Positions 32,561-43,637 of a stretch of 64,000 nucleotides of DNA are shown piece by piece. Positions within the stretch are counted from its first letter, which is position 1, and every line of letters starts with the position of its first letter. The stretch is from NCBI RefSeq assembly GCF_011745365.1, contig NW_024468914.1, positions 1,138,001 to 1,202,000 on the forward strand. The letters run 5' to 3'. The stretch comes from Cryphonectria parasitica EP155. Taxonomy: Eukaryota; Ascomycota; Sordariomycetes; Diaporthales; Cryphonectriaceae. A program made the position numbers and the translations under genes. The notes under the pieces were generated by a model. It was not told where the DNA came from and did not search any database. It saw only the letters and a list, made by a program, of their open reading frames with translations.

Positions 32561-34332
32561 TATAAGAGAGGGTGAGCAGATCGTGGTGTTTCAACATCGA
32601 TCCAATAACTTTATCAACCAGTCATTGGGCTTCTTTCGGGCTGGCCTTGTGACACTTGGAAGACTGATGATGAGATTTTGGTACGTTTTGAGGAGGGCAC
32701 ATTATCATGCCGGGCACGGCAATCCGGGGTTGATCAGTGTATATCATCCTCGACCAAGCCTCAGCTCAATCTGATATGCCTGAATCCAACAACAACCCAT
32801 CCAAGACATTGTTGGCCCATAGTATTTGAAAAATACAATATTGCAAGGTAACAGTAGTATGTTGATAAAACTCTTGATATGCAAACCACAGCTGAACACT
32901 CCTCATCAATGCTGTGACGGTGAAGAGGGTTGATAAAGAGCGTGAGTGAATGAGGACATTCGCACTGAAGGGCTGCTATCCACAGACTCACGATGGAGGA
33001 CTCTCCGGTACTTAAGTAAGCAGACAAACAAGCTGCCGTTTGGGTGAAGAAAATGCAAGTATTAGAGTATACATGAAATATGAATTGAATCCACACTTGT
33101 GGACTTAGGGCCCGGAACTAAAATGTTCGAAACGGTGTGAAGATTCAGGTAATCAGTAGCCCGTCCACGGAGATGCAGCCTGTCACATGTCCAACCAATG
33201 CCTCTACCCTGTAAGGTTTCCGTCATCTTAAGGGCCCGCCAGCCTAATCGAAGTCGGAGATGCATGCAAAACTATTACATTATAGTATACCTCAGTTGAC
33301 CTGAAAGAACACCAGTCGAATCTCATGATGAACGCACGTGGCTTTTGTTACAATTACATTTGCCAACAACGACCTTGCCTTGGTATAATACTTTGGGATC
33401 ATGATGTTGTCACTGCTTGCTGCAGTGGAGTCTGGATTTAAACTTTTCCTTGGCCTCCGGACCGTTGAGAAAGACGGTGCGCGATTATCGAGGTTTGATT
33501 CGTCCACCGCGAGTCAGACCATGCCGAGACATACAGAGGGGAATATTGAAGATTCATACTAGAGAAGACCGAAAGAGAACGCCCCGACAAAGAAAAGACG
33601 GCAAGGCTTCAGCATTGTCGCCTGAATCATCGCTTGAGCCTCAAATTACTAGTTGATCAATAGGCTCCCTCTTCATCTTCACCACCAGGTTTCACACTGT
33701 TCGCCAACTGCCCAATCATGGGCGCACTCCGAGCCTGGAAAGGCAGGTCGCATGACAGGCCAGGCGGCCCCCCAGCCAGCCGTCGATGCAACGCTATCAT
33801 GCTCCTTTCAGGTACCGATCCGCTGCAGGGCCCACCTGAGAGATTTGGTCTCGAGACGGAGGGGCACGCCACAGAGCTAGCGACACCTCATGATTGGCGC
33901 TGACGGTAATTGGAGGTCGCAAGCCGCACAAGAGGGGCGCGCCTGTAGGGGGTTTGGTCCACTGCATCCCGGGCATGTGGCCGTCGCAGCTGAGAGGAGA
34001 CCAACAGTAGTAAAAGCCACAATCCGGCATGGCGGCCTGCCAATGGATGGAGTTGCCATTGTGATCTTCAATCGGCCGAAAGGCATTTATTCAAATATCG
34101 TAGAGGTCCCCCACGATGTGATCTGGGGTAGGAGGAAGTTTAGAAGAGGAGAGGAAGGGGATCTCTTTTTGTCTGTCCGCTCCTTTTTTTTTATTTTTTA
34201 TTTTTATTTAGACGGTTGACTGTTGCGTTTACTCTCAACTGTCGTGTCACTCCTTGATCCTTTTGGGACCCCTTCAACCTCCTCCACACACTCCTTTTCC
34301 CTCAGTAACACCTCCCATACCCCAAAGTCGAT
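32561..34332. other. Intergenic, no supported gene
   Basis: Short open frames only. The last 150 bases are CT-rich, with a poly-T/TTTA tract near 34185-34210, the likely promoter and leader of the SurE gene. Confidence 0.4.
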
Positions 34333-35430
34333 ATGGGTCTCCACTCGTTCCTCAAAACAGCATCTGTTGCTGCGCTGGCAGTCGGTGGCAGCGAGGCGGC
34401 CAAAATTATCCAGGCCAACGACGACGGTTGGGCAGAACTGTATCTGCGTTCATTTCATTATGCCTTGATTGCAGATGGCCATGACGCCGTCGTCTCGTCT
34501 CCGGCGAGTGACGAGTCTGCCAAGAGTACGTGACCCCAAAACGGCCGGAGAGAGGACTTATATGTCGTCTGATATTATATGTACATCTGTTCATATATAT
34601 GTATACACACATATATATGTCGATGTTTATTATATGTCTACATAGAAGAACATAAAGATGAGAAACTTCAGGCTAACACTGTTCTCTTTACACACACAGG
34701 CTCACTCAACCTACCTCCCACAGACCGCATACTGGCATGTGAATACGACAGCTGTCCAGCAGGCACCTTGACGCCGACGGGCACCAACGCCAGCGACACA
34801 CGCCTGAACTGGGTCAACTCGTACCCGGCCACGTCGATGGAGTACGGCATCAACGAGTTCGGCCCGGGCATCTGGGGCAACGGCACTGTGCCCGACCTCG
34901 CCGTGTCGGGTCCCAACGTGGGCTCCAACCTCGGCTTCATCCAGGTCGAGTTCTCGGGCACCGTGGGCGCCGCGTGTTATGCCGTCGACCAGGGCATACC
35001 TGGCATTGCCTTCAGCGGCCTCACGACGGGCAACCTGCCCTGGAACACGACGCCTGTGCCCCTGCGGAGCACGCTGTATGCCGAGCTGGCCCTGAGCGTG
35101 ACCAACACCATCCTCGAGGCCGGTGCGCCGTATTTGCCCGACGGCGTCTTCCTGAACGTCAACATGGCCGAGGTCGAGGGCAACTGCACGGCTGCCAGTG
35201 ACTTTGAGTACATCCTCACGCGCATCAACACGCCCTCTGCACTTTCGACGGCGGATATCGAGACTTGTGGCGACACCTGGCTGCCGACTGAGACCAGTGT
35301 TATGGACACCGGGGGTTGCTACGTGACCATCAGCGTGGGCACGTGCAGTGACAAGACGGATGGAAGCGCCACAGAGCAGCAGACTGTTCTTGATAAGCTG
35401 GGCAACCTTGTGACCTGCCTGGCGTCATGA
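34333..35430 (+). CDS. Secreted SurE-like acid phosphatase/nucleotidase
   Basis: Two exons, 34333-34525 and 34700-35430 (intron 174 nt, GTACGT...ACACAG), product 307 residues. Signal peptide about residues 1-22 (MGLHSFLKTASVAALAVGG). The SurE metal-binding motif NDDGW is at 29-33; SGPNVG and the downstream Asn/Ser positions of the fold are present. Several N-x-S/T sequons (NGT, NTT, NCT) fit an extracellular glycoprotein. SurE enzymes hydrolyse nucleoside monophosphates and other phosphomonoesters using a divalent metal; fungal secreted members are poorly studied. The intron is longer than its neighbours and contains an ATATATGT-rich segment. Confidence 0.88.
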
Positions 35431-35567
35431 GTAATCACCGCTGTGCCCCTCTGGTCCATGCCATTGTTCATAGCGCCGTAATTTTTATTCATAATGAAAG
35501 CTAGCACTGATGTCTTGACATACATATGAATCTGCATGCATGTATCTTTTAGTTACTTTGGCTGGAT

Positions 35568-35644
35568 CTACTTGCCTGAATCCCTATTACCAGCCTGTTC
35601 TTCTCTGTAGCTAGACTGCTCCTCCTTCTCCTCCTCCTCCTCCT

Positions 35645-35675
<31 letters not shown>

Positions 35676-36000
35676 TCTCTCCCTAGCGAGTGCCTGCTCC
35701 GTCCTGCTCATGATCTCAGCCAGCATCATCAGCTCCTCGAGCGAATTTCTCAACTTGTCATCCCTGACCTGCCGCCATCGTTTTGATTAAGATCTGTGCT
35801 TGGAGCCATGACAAGTCGGGGTGACAGTGTGCACACCTGCCTGCTTCCTGGTCTGAGGCTGCACTTTCTGTGGATGTCGGGCTCGAGTTATGCTCTGATC
35901 TCGGAAGCGAAACTATATCTTCGTCTCCTTCGGACTCATCGATGAGAGTCCACTCTGTATCGCTCTCGGCAGCAGACCTGGTAGAATCAGAACAAGACAT
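35568..36000 (-). CDS. Small acidic protein of unknown function (119 aa), two exons
   Basis: Exon 1 is 36000-35837 and exon 2 is 35763-35568, separated by a 73-nt intron (GTGTGC...GTCAG with a CTTAATC-like branch site). Splicing joins ...SDQEAGR to DDKLRNSLEELMMLAEIMSR in phase and yields 119 residues. The protein opens MSCSDSTRSAAESDTEWTLI, is rich in Ser/Glu/Asp, has a short amphipathic Leu/Met-rich helix, then an uninterrupted Asp9-Glu7 run encoded by GAC/GAG triplets. No domain, signal peptide or membrane segment is seen. The unspliced frames stop soon, so the gene is invisible without the intron. It lies tail to tail with the SurE gene, 137 bp apart. Support is splice phase plus composition only. 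Confidence 0.5.
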
Positions 36001-37281
36001 TATTATAGCAAGTTTTGGCTGTAAGGCTATGTGCAGTAGAGATTGCTTTGCTCGAATTAGACCAGGCTCAAAGCTGGCTGCGCAGTTGATTTATAGTATT
36101 TTGAGAAAACAATTGTTTGTCCATCTGTTGGTTGCACAATTTAGGCAAACTTCCTTACAGCAAGCTCTCTACGCAGTCATCTTGTTACGCTATCTTACTC
36201 ATTACCAATTTTGCCGAAGGCTGGCTATCGTAGACAGTCGCCAGTCACAATGACAATTCAAGCGACACGATACTTACAGAGAAATATCGTGCAGAAGTCA
36301 TGATGAACTGAATTTGCCAGTGCCACGAAGTATCCCGTCTTTATTCCCCTTCCCCTTTTTTATCATGCATGAACAGTCATTTGTGTCGTCATCGGACGTT
36401 TATGCCGAAGTATCGGGGGATGGTGGGACGGGTTCCCCTTGCTTGTCAAATTGTTCCCGTCGACTTCTTGAAACAAATATTAATAGCGCCAAACACTGCA
36501 TACCTGTCCTTCTACAGACTCAGCCTCCTCTTTACCCCTTTGCAATCCAAGAATGCCGTACTCTTGTGTCGTACATAAAGCACATAGTACATGCTCATTC
36601 TATGGCGCCACAACGTTCGTGATTGAACTTCATCCTGCCCTGCAGCAGACAGAATATTCGCATCATGTGTTTATATTTCGTTACTCACTCTGACAGATCA
36701 TTCTCATGTCTCCAGGAGAGTCAGCTGTACATAGTATTTCCCATCGACCTCCCGGATGATCATCCCGCGGATGATCCACCCGATCGGGAATATAATGGGT
36801 CTCACATATCCTTTTCTCACATCCCCACAAGCAGGGGTGAGCACAAAAAGCCCTTCCCTTCAACCTCGCGTCCGTCTCATCTCGCTGTCGTCGGAAGAAT
36901 GGTTGGTGGATCGTAAAAACCCCGGTCACGTACCCGCCCCAGCTGCCGAAACGGCGAGAGAGTACGTTGGCCATGCGCCCGTGTTGGGCCATTATGCATC
37001 ATAGGGAAATGGATTTCGTAAATTTGTAACCACTGCCGGGCGGGCTGTTTAAGGATCAGGGTCCGAAAAGACCAAATACGGTTGAGGGAAAACTTGGGAA
37101 AGGGGCTTCCATGTTGTTTATGGACGATTATACATAAGACGAATGTTTCTTCTAGTTTGTTTCAATGATTTTGTTTGTGATCGTCCATCCTCCAGTTTTT
37201 CTCTCCGTTCCTTTCACCGAGCATCAGGTCTCGCTTTCGTTGACATATTTCCAACCACCAAACAGCTTGCTGTACACACTG
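36001..37281. other. Intergenic, no gene; xylanase upstream region
   Basis: No coding signal. CCCCGG (36922-36927) and CCCCAG (36939-36944) fit the CreA/Cre1 SYGGRG core on the minus strand, but the motif is too degenerate to be decisive. Confidence 0.35.
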
Positions 37282-37289
37282 TATATATA
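37282..37289 (+). promoter_or_regulatory. TATA box of the xylanase gene
   Basis: TATATATA 50 bp upstream of the ATG at 37339, followed by a CT-rich leader and CAAAATGG start context. Confidence 0.6.
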
Positions 37290-37338
37290 CAATTTTTCTC
37301 TCTCCACATACACACATAAACAACACTCTTCTTTCAAA

Positions 37339-38087
37339 ATGGTTGCCATTCTTTCCCTCATCCTGGCCGGCTCTGCCATTGTCAGTGCCTCGGCCGTCGT
37401 CCCACAACAGCGCGAGTCGCTCCACAAGCGTCTGACCTCCAGCTCCACTGGCACCAGCGGAGGTTACTACTACTCGTTCTGGACCGAGGAGGACACCGGC
37501 GTGGACTATGAGAATGGAGACGACGGCGAGTACACTGTGACCTGGGAGTCGAGCAGCATCGACTTTGTCGCCGGTAAGGGCTGGGAGGAAGGATCTGACA
37601 GGTAAGAAAGTCTCTTTCTTTTTCATCTGTAGACAAAAAGAAAGTCAATACTGACGATAACTCTTCCAGGTCCATCTCCTTCGAGGCCGACTTCAGCCCC
37701 GACGGCAATGCCTACCTCTCCGTGTACGGCTGGACCACCAGCCCGCTGGTCGAGTACTACATCCTCGAGAACTACGGCGACTACGACCCATCGGCCCAGC
37801 TGACCTACGTGGGCACGCTGGACTCAGATGGCTCCACGTACGACGTGTACCAGACGACCCGCACGGATGCCGCCTCCATCGAGGGCGACGGCGAGACCTT
37901 CAGCCAGTACTGGAGCATCCGCCAGGACCTGCGCAGCAGCGGCACCGTCACCACCGCCAACCACTTTGATGCGTGGGCGTCGCTGGGCCTGACCCTTGGC
38001 TCTTTCACCGAGGGCGCGTACCAGATTGTGGCGACGGAGGGATATGAGAGCTCTGGCACCAGCACCGTCACCGTCACCAGCTCGTAG
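37339..38087 (+). CDS. Secreted GH11 endo-1,4-beta-xylanase
   Basis: Two exons, 37339-37601 and 37670-38087 (intron 68 nt, GTAAGA...TTCCAG), 226 residues, a normal GH11 length. Signal peptide about 1-19, short propeptide ending at a Kex2-type Lys30-Arg31, then the beta-jelly-roll. The nucleophile Glu116 is in PLVEYYI; the acid/base Glu211 is in ATEGYESSG. No carbohydrate-binding module is attached. It cleaves beta-1,4-xylan outside the cell. A TATA box and short leader suggest strong inducible transcription. The first exon carries more acidic residues ([15 protein letters not shown]) than many family members. Confidence 0.96.
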
Positions 38088-38843
38088 ATCGATGGATCGC
38101 AGCGGAGGGAAGGAAGTGAGGGGTATCAGTTTGGTTTGGAGTACTGAGCGCCGTAGCTGCAATTAGGTGTTTTAATATCAAGTGATTGGCGTCTTTTGAT
38201 GGGGCCGTTGCTGCTTGTGGACCATTATTCTCGACTCGTCTGAATCGCCGTAATATGTGAAATTCTCAGTCGTGGAGGTTTTCAACAGGATAAGCCAAAG
38301 ATCATTTAAACTCCGGCTAGACTCTACGTCCCCGACATCACAACTGGCGGTGGTCGTAGTTGTATGATGTCTACCAATTGCTAGGTTTGCATTCTTTTTT
38401 TTTTTCTTTGCATTTCTCCTTTGGAGAAAAAAAATCAGAGTAAGATCAAGAAAAATATAAATTAAAAAACTACTAGTGCCTGTCAATTCATTGTTGCAGG
38501 TTATGTCATATTGTTGCTCATCCAGATCCAATTCAACTCGTCGTATAAGGGTGTCCTCAGTATCAGTGTTGACTTGCAAATCAAGTTTCGCAAGACACTG
38601 AGAAAGCCCTATTCCGATGAGGCCTTTTGATTTCAAAAGTTGACCAGGCCTAGTCTGGTAGGGAGTGTTGGCGATCCATCCAAGACTTATCTGCCTACGG
38701 GCCTCCGGAGCCGGTTCTCGGCTTTCCAATGATTATCCTCGGCAGACCTCAACAGCATGTGTTTGCATTTAGAGTAAGAGAGAGAGTATCAGCCTTGGTA
38801 CTGACCTTCCTCTCTCACCTAATATACGATTATCAGACAGACA
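38088..38843. other. Intergenic, no supported gene
   Basis: Contains T-rich tracts near 38393-38410. A 183-codon minus-strand frame (38178-38729) includes a lysine run read from this T tract and is not believed. Confidence 0.4.
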
Positions 38844-39608
38844 ATGCTAACAAGGCTACTCTATCGACCTCGTACCCTTCCAAAACCACTCACCCACTTG
38901 CTTCACATCCACTCAGCAACCATATCGACCATGACTTCCACGCCCGACCCCATCGTCGAGCAGCTCAAGAACTTCACGACCTGCGACGTCTCCAACGCCC
39001 TGATCAAGCTCAAATACCGCAACGGCGGCTTCCTCTCCGGCCTAACCCTGTGGTCCCCAGACCGACAGGCCGGCGACACCCGCATCGTCGGCCCCGCCTA
39101 CACTGTCCAGTACGCGCCGCTCTCAGACCCAGCCCCGAAACTCGCAGGCGCGCACTACATCGACGGCGTCCCCGCCGGAGCAGTCGTCTTCGTGTCGTGC
39201 CCTGCGCGCACCCCAAATGCCATCTACGGCGGCCTGATGACGGCGCGCGCTCGTGGCCGCGGGGCGGTGGGGAGCGTGATTGATGGGCGGTTTCGCGATC
39301 TGCAGGAGCAGCGGGCGATGGGGTATCCTGTGTTTGGGCGGGACGTGGGCACTGCGCCGCCGCAGGAGCTGCTCAAGGTGGTGGGCGTGGGTGTTCCTGT
39401 CAGGTTGGCGACGGATGAGCAGGAGATGGAGGTGCGGCCCGGGGATTATCTCGTAGGCGACCTGAACGGCGTAGTGGTGCTTCCGAGGGAGCTGGCCGAG
39501 GAGGCGCTGCCGCTGATGAAGGCGTCGGTCGAGGCGGATGATCAGATGATGGAGGCGATTGTCAAGGGGATGAGTTTTGATGAGGCGAGCAAGAAGTTTA
39601 GGGGGTGA
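38844..39608 (+). CDS. RraA-like / 4-hydroxy-4-methyl-2-oxoglutarate aldolase-type protein
   Basis: Intronless, 254 residues from ATG 38844. The conserved RraA/HMG-aldolase core is present: FTTCDVSNALIKL near the start, IVGPAYTVQY, HYIDGVPAGAVVFVS, then GGLMTARARGRGAVGSVIDG with RFRDLQE (the G...R-D metal/substrate pattern), and GDYLVGDLNGVVVLP. Fungal members are expected to be divalent-metal class II aldolases or oxaloacetate decarboxylases rather than RNase E regulators. The N-terminus (MLTRLLYRPRTLPKPLTHLL) looks like a mitochondrial presequence; the alternative ATG 38931 (MTSTPDPIVEQL) gives a cytosolic form of normal length. Confidence 0.88.
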   Translation: MLTRLLYRPRTLPKPLTHLLHIHSATISTMTSTPDPIVEQLKNFTTCDVSNALIKLKYRNGGFLSGLTLWSPDRQAGDTRIVGPAYTVQYAPLSDPAPKLAGAHYIDGVPAGAVVFVSCPARTPNAIYGGLMTARARGRGAVGSVIDGRFRDLQEQRAMGYPVFGRDVGTAPPQELLKVVGVGVPVRLATDEQEMEVRPGDYLVGDLNGVVVLPRELAEEALPLMKASVEADDQMMEAIVKGMSFDEASKKFRG

Positions 39609-40509
39609 GGATGGTAGGTGGTAGCTTGATGCTAGGAACAAGACCAATAAAGGTTTGCTTTTCACTGAGGTTGGGTAGTATTTTGTTGTCTTTTGACGGT
39701 GGCCGGGAGACCACGCAACAGTTTACCCTTTCCTGAGAACATTTTCATGACTTTAGTCTTCCTCTCCGAAAGGCATACTTGGAAGTCTCTTGTTCTACGA
39801 AATTGTATTCAGCTCGATGTGATCAAATTGTTGGATCAGTATAGGAACAGGCTGACAAACGTGTTGAAGGGATCATACGTGATCATTCGGATCGCGTGTT
39901 TTATACGCTTCTTCTACTCATGATTTAATGTATGGCCTTGGTGAATCTCGCTACTCTGTCTATCAATATAGTTCATTTTCTCAATGTTGCACGCTCTTTG
40001 CTCGGAGACAACTAATCCTTTTATCATTGCATCCTTTTATTGTTGAAGTTATGTGGTGATGAGTTATGGGTATTTCCCTGAATTAAGTGAACTGGCAATC
40101 AAAGGAAATCTCCTGACAGAGGCTTCCACAAACTATAATAAAGTAGGCTTCACTTTATACCAACAACCAGTAGGGTTGTGAAAACCGTCCATTTTCATCC
40201 ATGTCTCTTGTTTTCCATTCCTCTTTTTTTTTTAGCTTGTCTTTTCTAGAGGGGATCGCGCTAACCTTACCATGCTGCTCTAGGGTCCACCTGCCTCTCG
40301 GTCCTCTCGGCTCGACGTCATGGTTCATGATTGAATCCTGGCCCAGATTCCCCTTCTAGTTTCGAGACAGACTTCTTTTTCTTCTGTTGGTAAGACGTAT
40401 TTCGTTGCTGCTGGTGTTGTCTATTGAAATCCTCCAATCATACAAGTGCACGCTCGCCTTCTTCAAGAGCAATCTAGACACATACAAGCCTCGCCTAGCT
40501 TACGACACC
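39609..40509. other. Intergenic, no gene seen
   Basis: AT-rich 3' flank and then the CT-rich gluconokinase promoter and leader. Confidence 0.4.
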
Positions 40510-41221
40510 ATGGCAGACAAGTCAAAACCAACCGAAGAGCGTCCACGATACGTTTTCTTCTTTACCGGGCCAACAGCATGTGGGAAGTCAACGATAGCAA
40601 AATACGTAGCCGATAGGCTGCACTTGACCTTCCTAGAAGGTGACGATGTACGCACTTCTCATCTTTTCTCTCTCCTGTCATGGCTCGTCGGGAAAACAAA
40701 GGAGACCAAGAGTCTTATCCTCCACCACGAGCCACCTCCACTTACTCACTTTTCTCGTGATTCAGTTCCACCCCCGCGCCAACATCGAAAAGATGCACCG
40801 CGGCGAGCCTCTCACGGACGACGACCGCAAGGGCTGGCTCTTCGCCCTCCGCGACCACGAGACCTACCACCCGACCGGCGCAGGAGAGGACAAGAAGACC
40901 CTGCACCTGGCCATCACCTGCTCGGCGCTGAAACGACAATACCGCGACGTGCTGCGCCAGGGGTCGGCGCAGAGCCCAAACCTGCGAGTGCGGTTTGTGT
41001 ACCTGGACGCGCCGGAGGAGGTTCTGATGGACAGGGCGAGGCGGCGGAAGGGCCACTTTGCCGGGGAAAATCTGGTGCACTCGCAGTTTCTGAGCCTGGA
41101 GAGGCCTGGGGTGGAGGAGGAGGATGTGGTCCTGGTGAATGTGGATCGGCCGCTGGAGGATGGAGAAAAGGAGGCGGTGGAGAGGGTGAGGGAGATATTG
41201 GAGAGGGAAGATTCTGGGTAG
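40510..41221 (+). CDS. Gluconokinase (D-gluconate kinase)
   Basis: Two exons, 40510-40647 and 40766-41221 (intron 118 nt, GTACGC...TTCAG, phase 0), 197 residues. P-loop GPTACGKS (20-27). Splicing recreates the gluconokinase signature EGDD|FHPRANIEKM, followed by RGEPLTDDDRKGWL and later GHFAGENLVHSQFLSLERP. The reaction is ATP + D-gluconate to 6-phosphogluconate, feeding the pentose-phosphate pathway in the cytosol. ATG 40510 is chosen because the upstream in-frame extension has no ATG and reads as leader. The C-terminus is Glu-rich. Confidence 0.95.
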
Positions 41222-41689
41222 AAGTTACACAAGCTGTGACTCTTTCTCCTTCTTTTTTTGTTTTCCTCTTTGCATTATCCTTGTTATTATGGTCGTCGTG
41301 ACACTTTTTGCCCCCCTTCCCTTTGAATTATTCTTCATTCGTGGAGAATGGGTTGCATATAACTTAGGCAGGAAGTGGAGAATGATAGACAAACTACAGT
41401 ATAGACTGGTTTTTATACATATTTGACTTCTTGCTCTCATGAATTTATTGTAATAGAAGTGAACGATTCACTGTCTTGTCTTGCTAGCAATACTATTCTG
41501 GCCTGTGTTTGACTTCGGCGCCGGAAGTGGATACTTGGCCGAGTGCCTCGGCTCACCTTCGTCCTTCCCTGACCGTGGCCTAGACTCAAACTCCAATGTC
41601 CTCTCTTCGTTCCTTATAGTGATCCTTCTTTCTCCTCCTCCTTCAATATCATTTGCCATCTTCACGCACTCCTCATCCACCACACAAAA
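41222..41689. other. Intergenic, no gene seen
   Basis: 3' flank of gluconokinase and promoter of the oxidoreductase gene. Confidence 0.4.
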
Positions 41690-43085
41690 ATGTCCAACCA
41701 GTCCCTCTCCATAGTCCTGGCCGAGCGGCCCAAGGGCCCAGTCATCCCAGGCCAAACCTTCCACCAGAAACAAACCCCCATCCCTGCCCCCTCCACCCTC
41801 AAGGACGGCCAGATTCTCCTCGAGACGCTCTATCTCTCCCTCGATCCTGCCATGCGCAGCTGGCTAGATGATGCCCGCTCCTACGTGCCCCCAGTCCAGC
41901 TCGGCGCCGTCATGCGCGGCTCCGTCATCGGGCGTGTGCTCGCCTCCAAGTCCGACCGCGCCAAGGCCGGCGACTATGTCGTCGCCATGACTGGGTGGCA
42001 AGAGGTTGCCGTCGCTGGCCCAAAGGAGTTCGAGACGGTGTCGGAGATTATGGGTGGCAGCGCTGGCAAGGAGGAGCAGCTGGGCAAGGGTGTGGGCCTG
42101 ACGGATCTCCAGGGCGTGCTGGGCTTGACGGGCTTGACGGCGTATTTCGGCATGACCACCATCGGAAAGCCCAAGGCGGGCGAGACGGTGGTGATCAGCG
42201 GCGCAGCTGGGGCGACAGGGTCGGTGGCGGGGCAGATGGCCAAGATTGCGGGTGCCAAGGTGATTGGGATTGCGGGGAGCGAGGACAAGTGCAGGTGGCT
42301 GGAGAGGGAGGTCGGCTTTGATGTGTGCTTGAACTATCGAGACCCGGAGTTTAAGAAGAAGTTCAAGGAGGCCACACCGAAGTACATTGATGTGTACTGG
42401 GACAATGGTTAGTTGCTCTGCCTCCTAGATGGTCTGGAGTTCGGATCGCTGTATGTGTGTGTGTGCTTTTGTGTGTTCACCTGGCTGACTCTTTTTTCTT
42501 TCTTTTCCTTCTTTCCCTTGCTCCAGTGGGCGGTGATATCCTCGACATGGCGCTGGCGAGGGCGGCAAAGGATGCACGATTCGTCATGTGTGGTGCTATC
42601 AGCCAGTACAACTCGCCTGATCCCAAGGGTCCAAGGGCAAGCACACCTTCTTTTCTTTGCTGCCTTTTCTGTTTGACTTTTACGTTCTCTCTTGGCTGTT
42701 TTCCCCAGAGTGGCTAATCACTGAGGACTCTCTGTCTTGTTTATCTTTCTAGCAAATTTCCAAGGTCATCACGCAGCGCATCCGCATGGAGGGTTTCATC
42801 GTCTTCGACCACGCCAAGCAGTACCCGGTGGCCCGCAGGCAGCTCGCGCAGTGGCTGGCCGAGGGCAAGATCAAGAGACAGGAGACTATCGTCAAGGGCG
42901 GGCTGAAGGTTGCCGAGAAGTCGCTGGTGGACCTATTCAAGGGTGGAAACACAGGTGAGCAGTTTCTTTCTATTCGTTTTACCCCTCTATATTCCTCGTT
43001 CTTGATTTAAAGTGGTTGGGCTTACTTTTGAATAGGAAAACTTCTCGTAGAGGTCAAGTCTCCGGAGACGACAAGCAAACTGTAA
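41690..43085 (+). CDS. MDR-family NADP-dependent oxidoreductase (alkenal/prostaglandin reductase type)
   Basis: Four exons: 41690-42407, 42527-42636, 42753-42954 and 43036-43085; product 359 residues. The zinc-free MDR fold is indicated by YLSLDPAMRSWL near residues 43-60, the nucleotide-binding loop GAAGATGSVAG (171-181), and VIGIAGSEDKCRWL. It resembles leukotriene B4 12-hydroxydehydrogenase / alkenal double-bond reductases that reduce alpha,beta-unsaturated carbonyls with NADPH. Intron 2 (42637-42752) must use a GC donor (GGGCAAGC) with a normal CTAG acceptor; only this keeps the frame into QISKVITQRI. Introns 1 (GTTAGT) and 3 (GTGAGC) are canonical. Substrate is unknown; a detoxification role is inferred. 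Confidence 0.92.
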
Positions 43086-43533
43086 TGCTGCGATGACATG
43101 TCGAGAGGGAGGCGGTCTATTTTCCAGTATAAGAGTGCTATACTTTTAGCCTCGAAAGGCCCATAACCAACCACAAGGGACTGTTTTCTGGGCCTCACAT
43201 GACAGGCCCAACATGCGAATGTAGCACACCTTAGGCACTACTCTAGTGAGAATCAAGTGTCCTGCGGTCACCTAAATTTGAGATCTGAGTAAGTATGGTC
43301 TGCTATGGGACACCTCTACGCTGTGCTATTATCCTGTGACCAAATTCGCCTCGACCGTGATCCCCATCCGTCTCCTCCCATGCCAAACATAATAACCCCT
43401 TTTCACGCTTGCGTATCGATCTGTCGGGTAAGCTCAAGTACTACTGAAGATCTCGTTCGGGTTAAAAAGGAAGACCAAGTCACTACTATGCGTTTAAACG
43501 CAGGCCTGTCTCATCATCGTGAGGTTGCAGCTC

Positions 43534-43538
43534 AAAAA
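43534..43538 (-). terminator. Pol III T5 terminator of tRNA-Gly
   Basis: Run of five T on the minus strand directly after the tRNA 3' end. Confidence 0.75.
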
Positions 43539-43637
43539 TGCGTGAACCCGGAATCGAACCGGGGGCCCATCGAATCAACTGTCCTCGTAACGAGGACAAG
43601 ATGGCAACGATGGATTTTACCACTAAACCATTCACGC
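43539..43637 (-). tRNA. tRNA-Gly(GCC) with a 28-nt intron
   Basis: Minus-strand cloverleaf: acceptor GCGTGAA/TTCACGC plus discriminator A (43539), D-arm with AGTGGTA loop, anticodon stem CATCG/CGATG with loop TTGCCA|T (anticodon GCC at 43605-43603), variable GGCCC, T-arm CCCGG-TTCGATT-CCGGG. A 28-nt intron (43601-43574) sits in the standard 37/38 position and contains a GTCCTCG-TTA-CGAGGAC hairpin. Pol III A and B boxes are intact and a T5 terminator follows at 43538-43534. It decodes GGC/GGU glycine codons. Confidence 0.96.

Noticed and set aside
36823..36944. CreA/Cre1 sites upstream of the xylanase
   Set aside because: SYGGRG occurs about once per 256 bp by chance; three hits in 500 bp are not significant without binding data.
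38178..38729. 183-codon minus-strand frame
   Set aside because: Includes a lysine run read from a T tract and no conserved pattern.
43501..43560. Protein-coding frame over the tRNA-Gly region
   Set aside because: The cloverleaf, promoter boxes and terminator explain the sequence.
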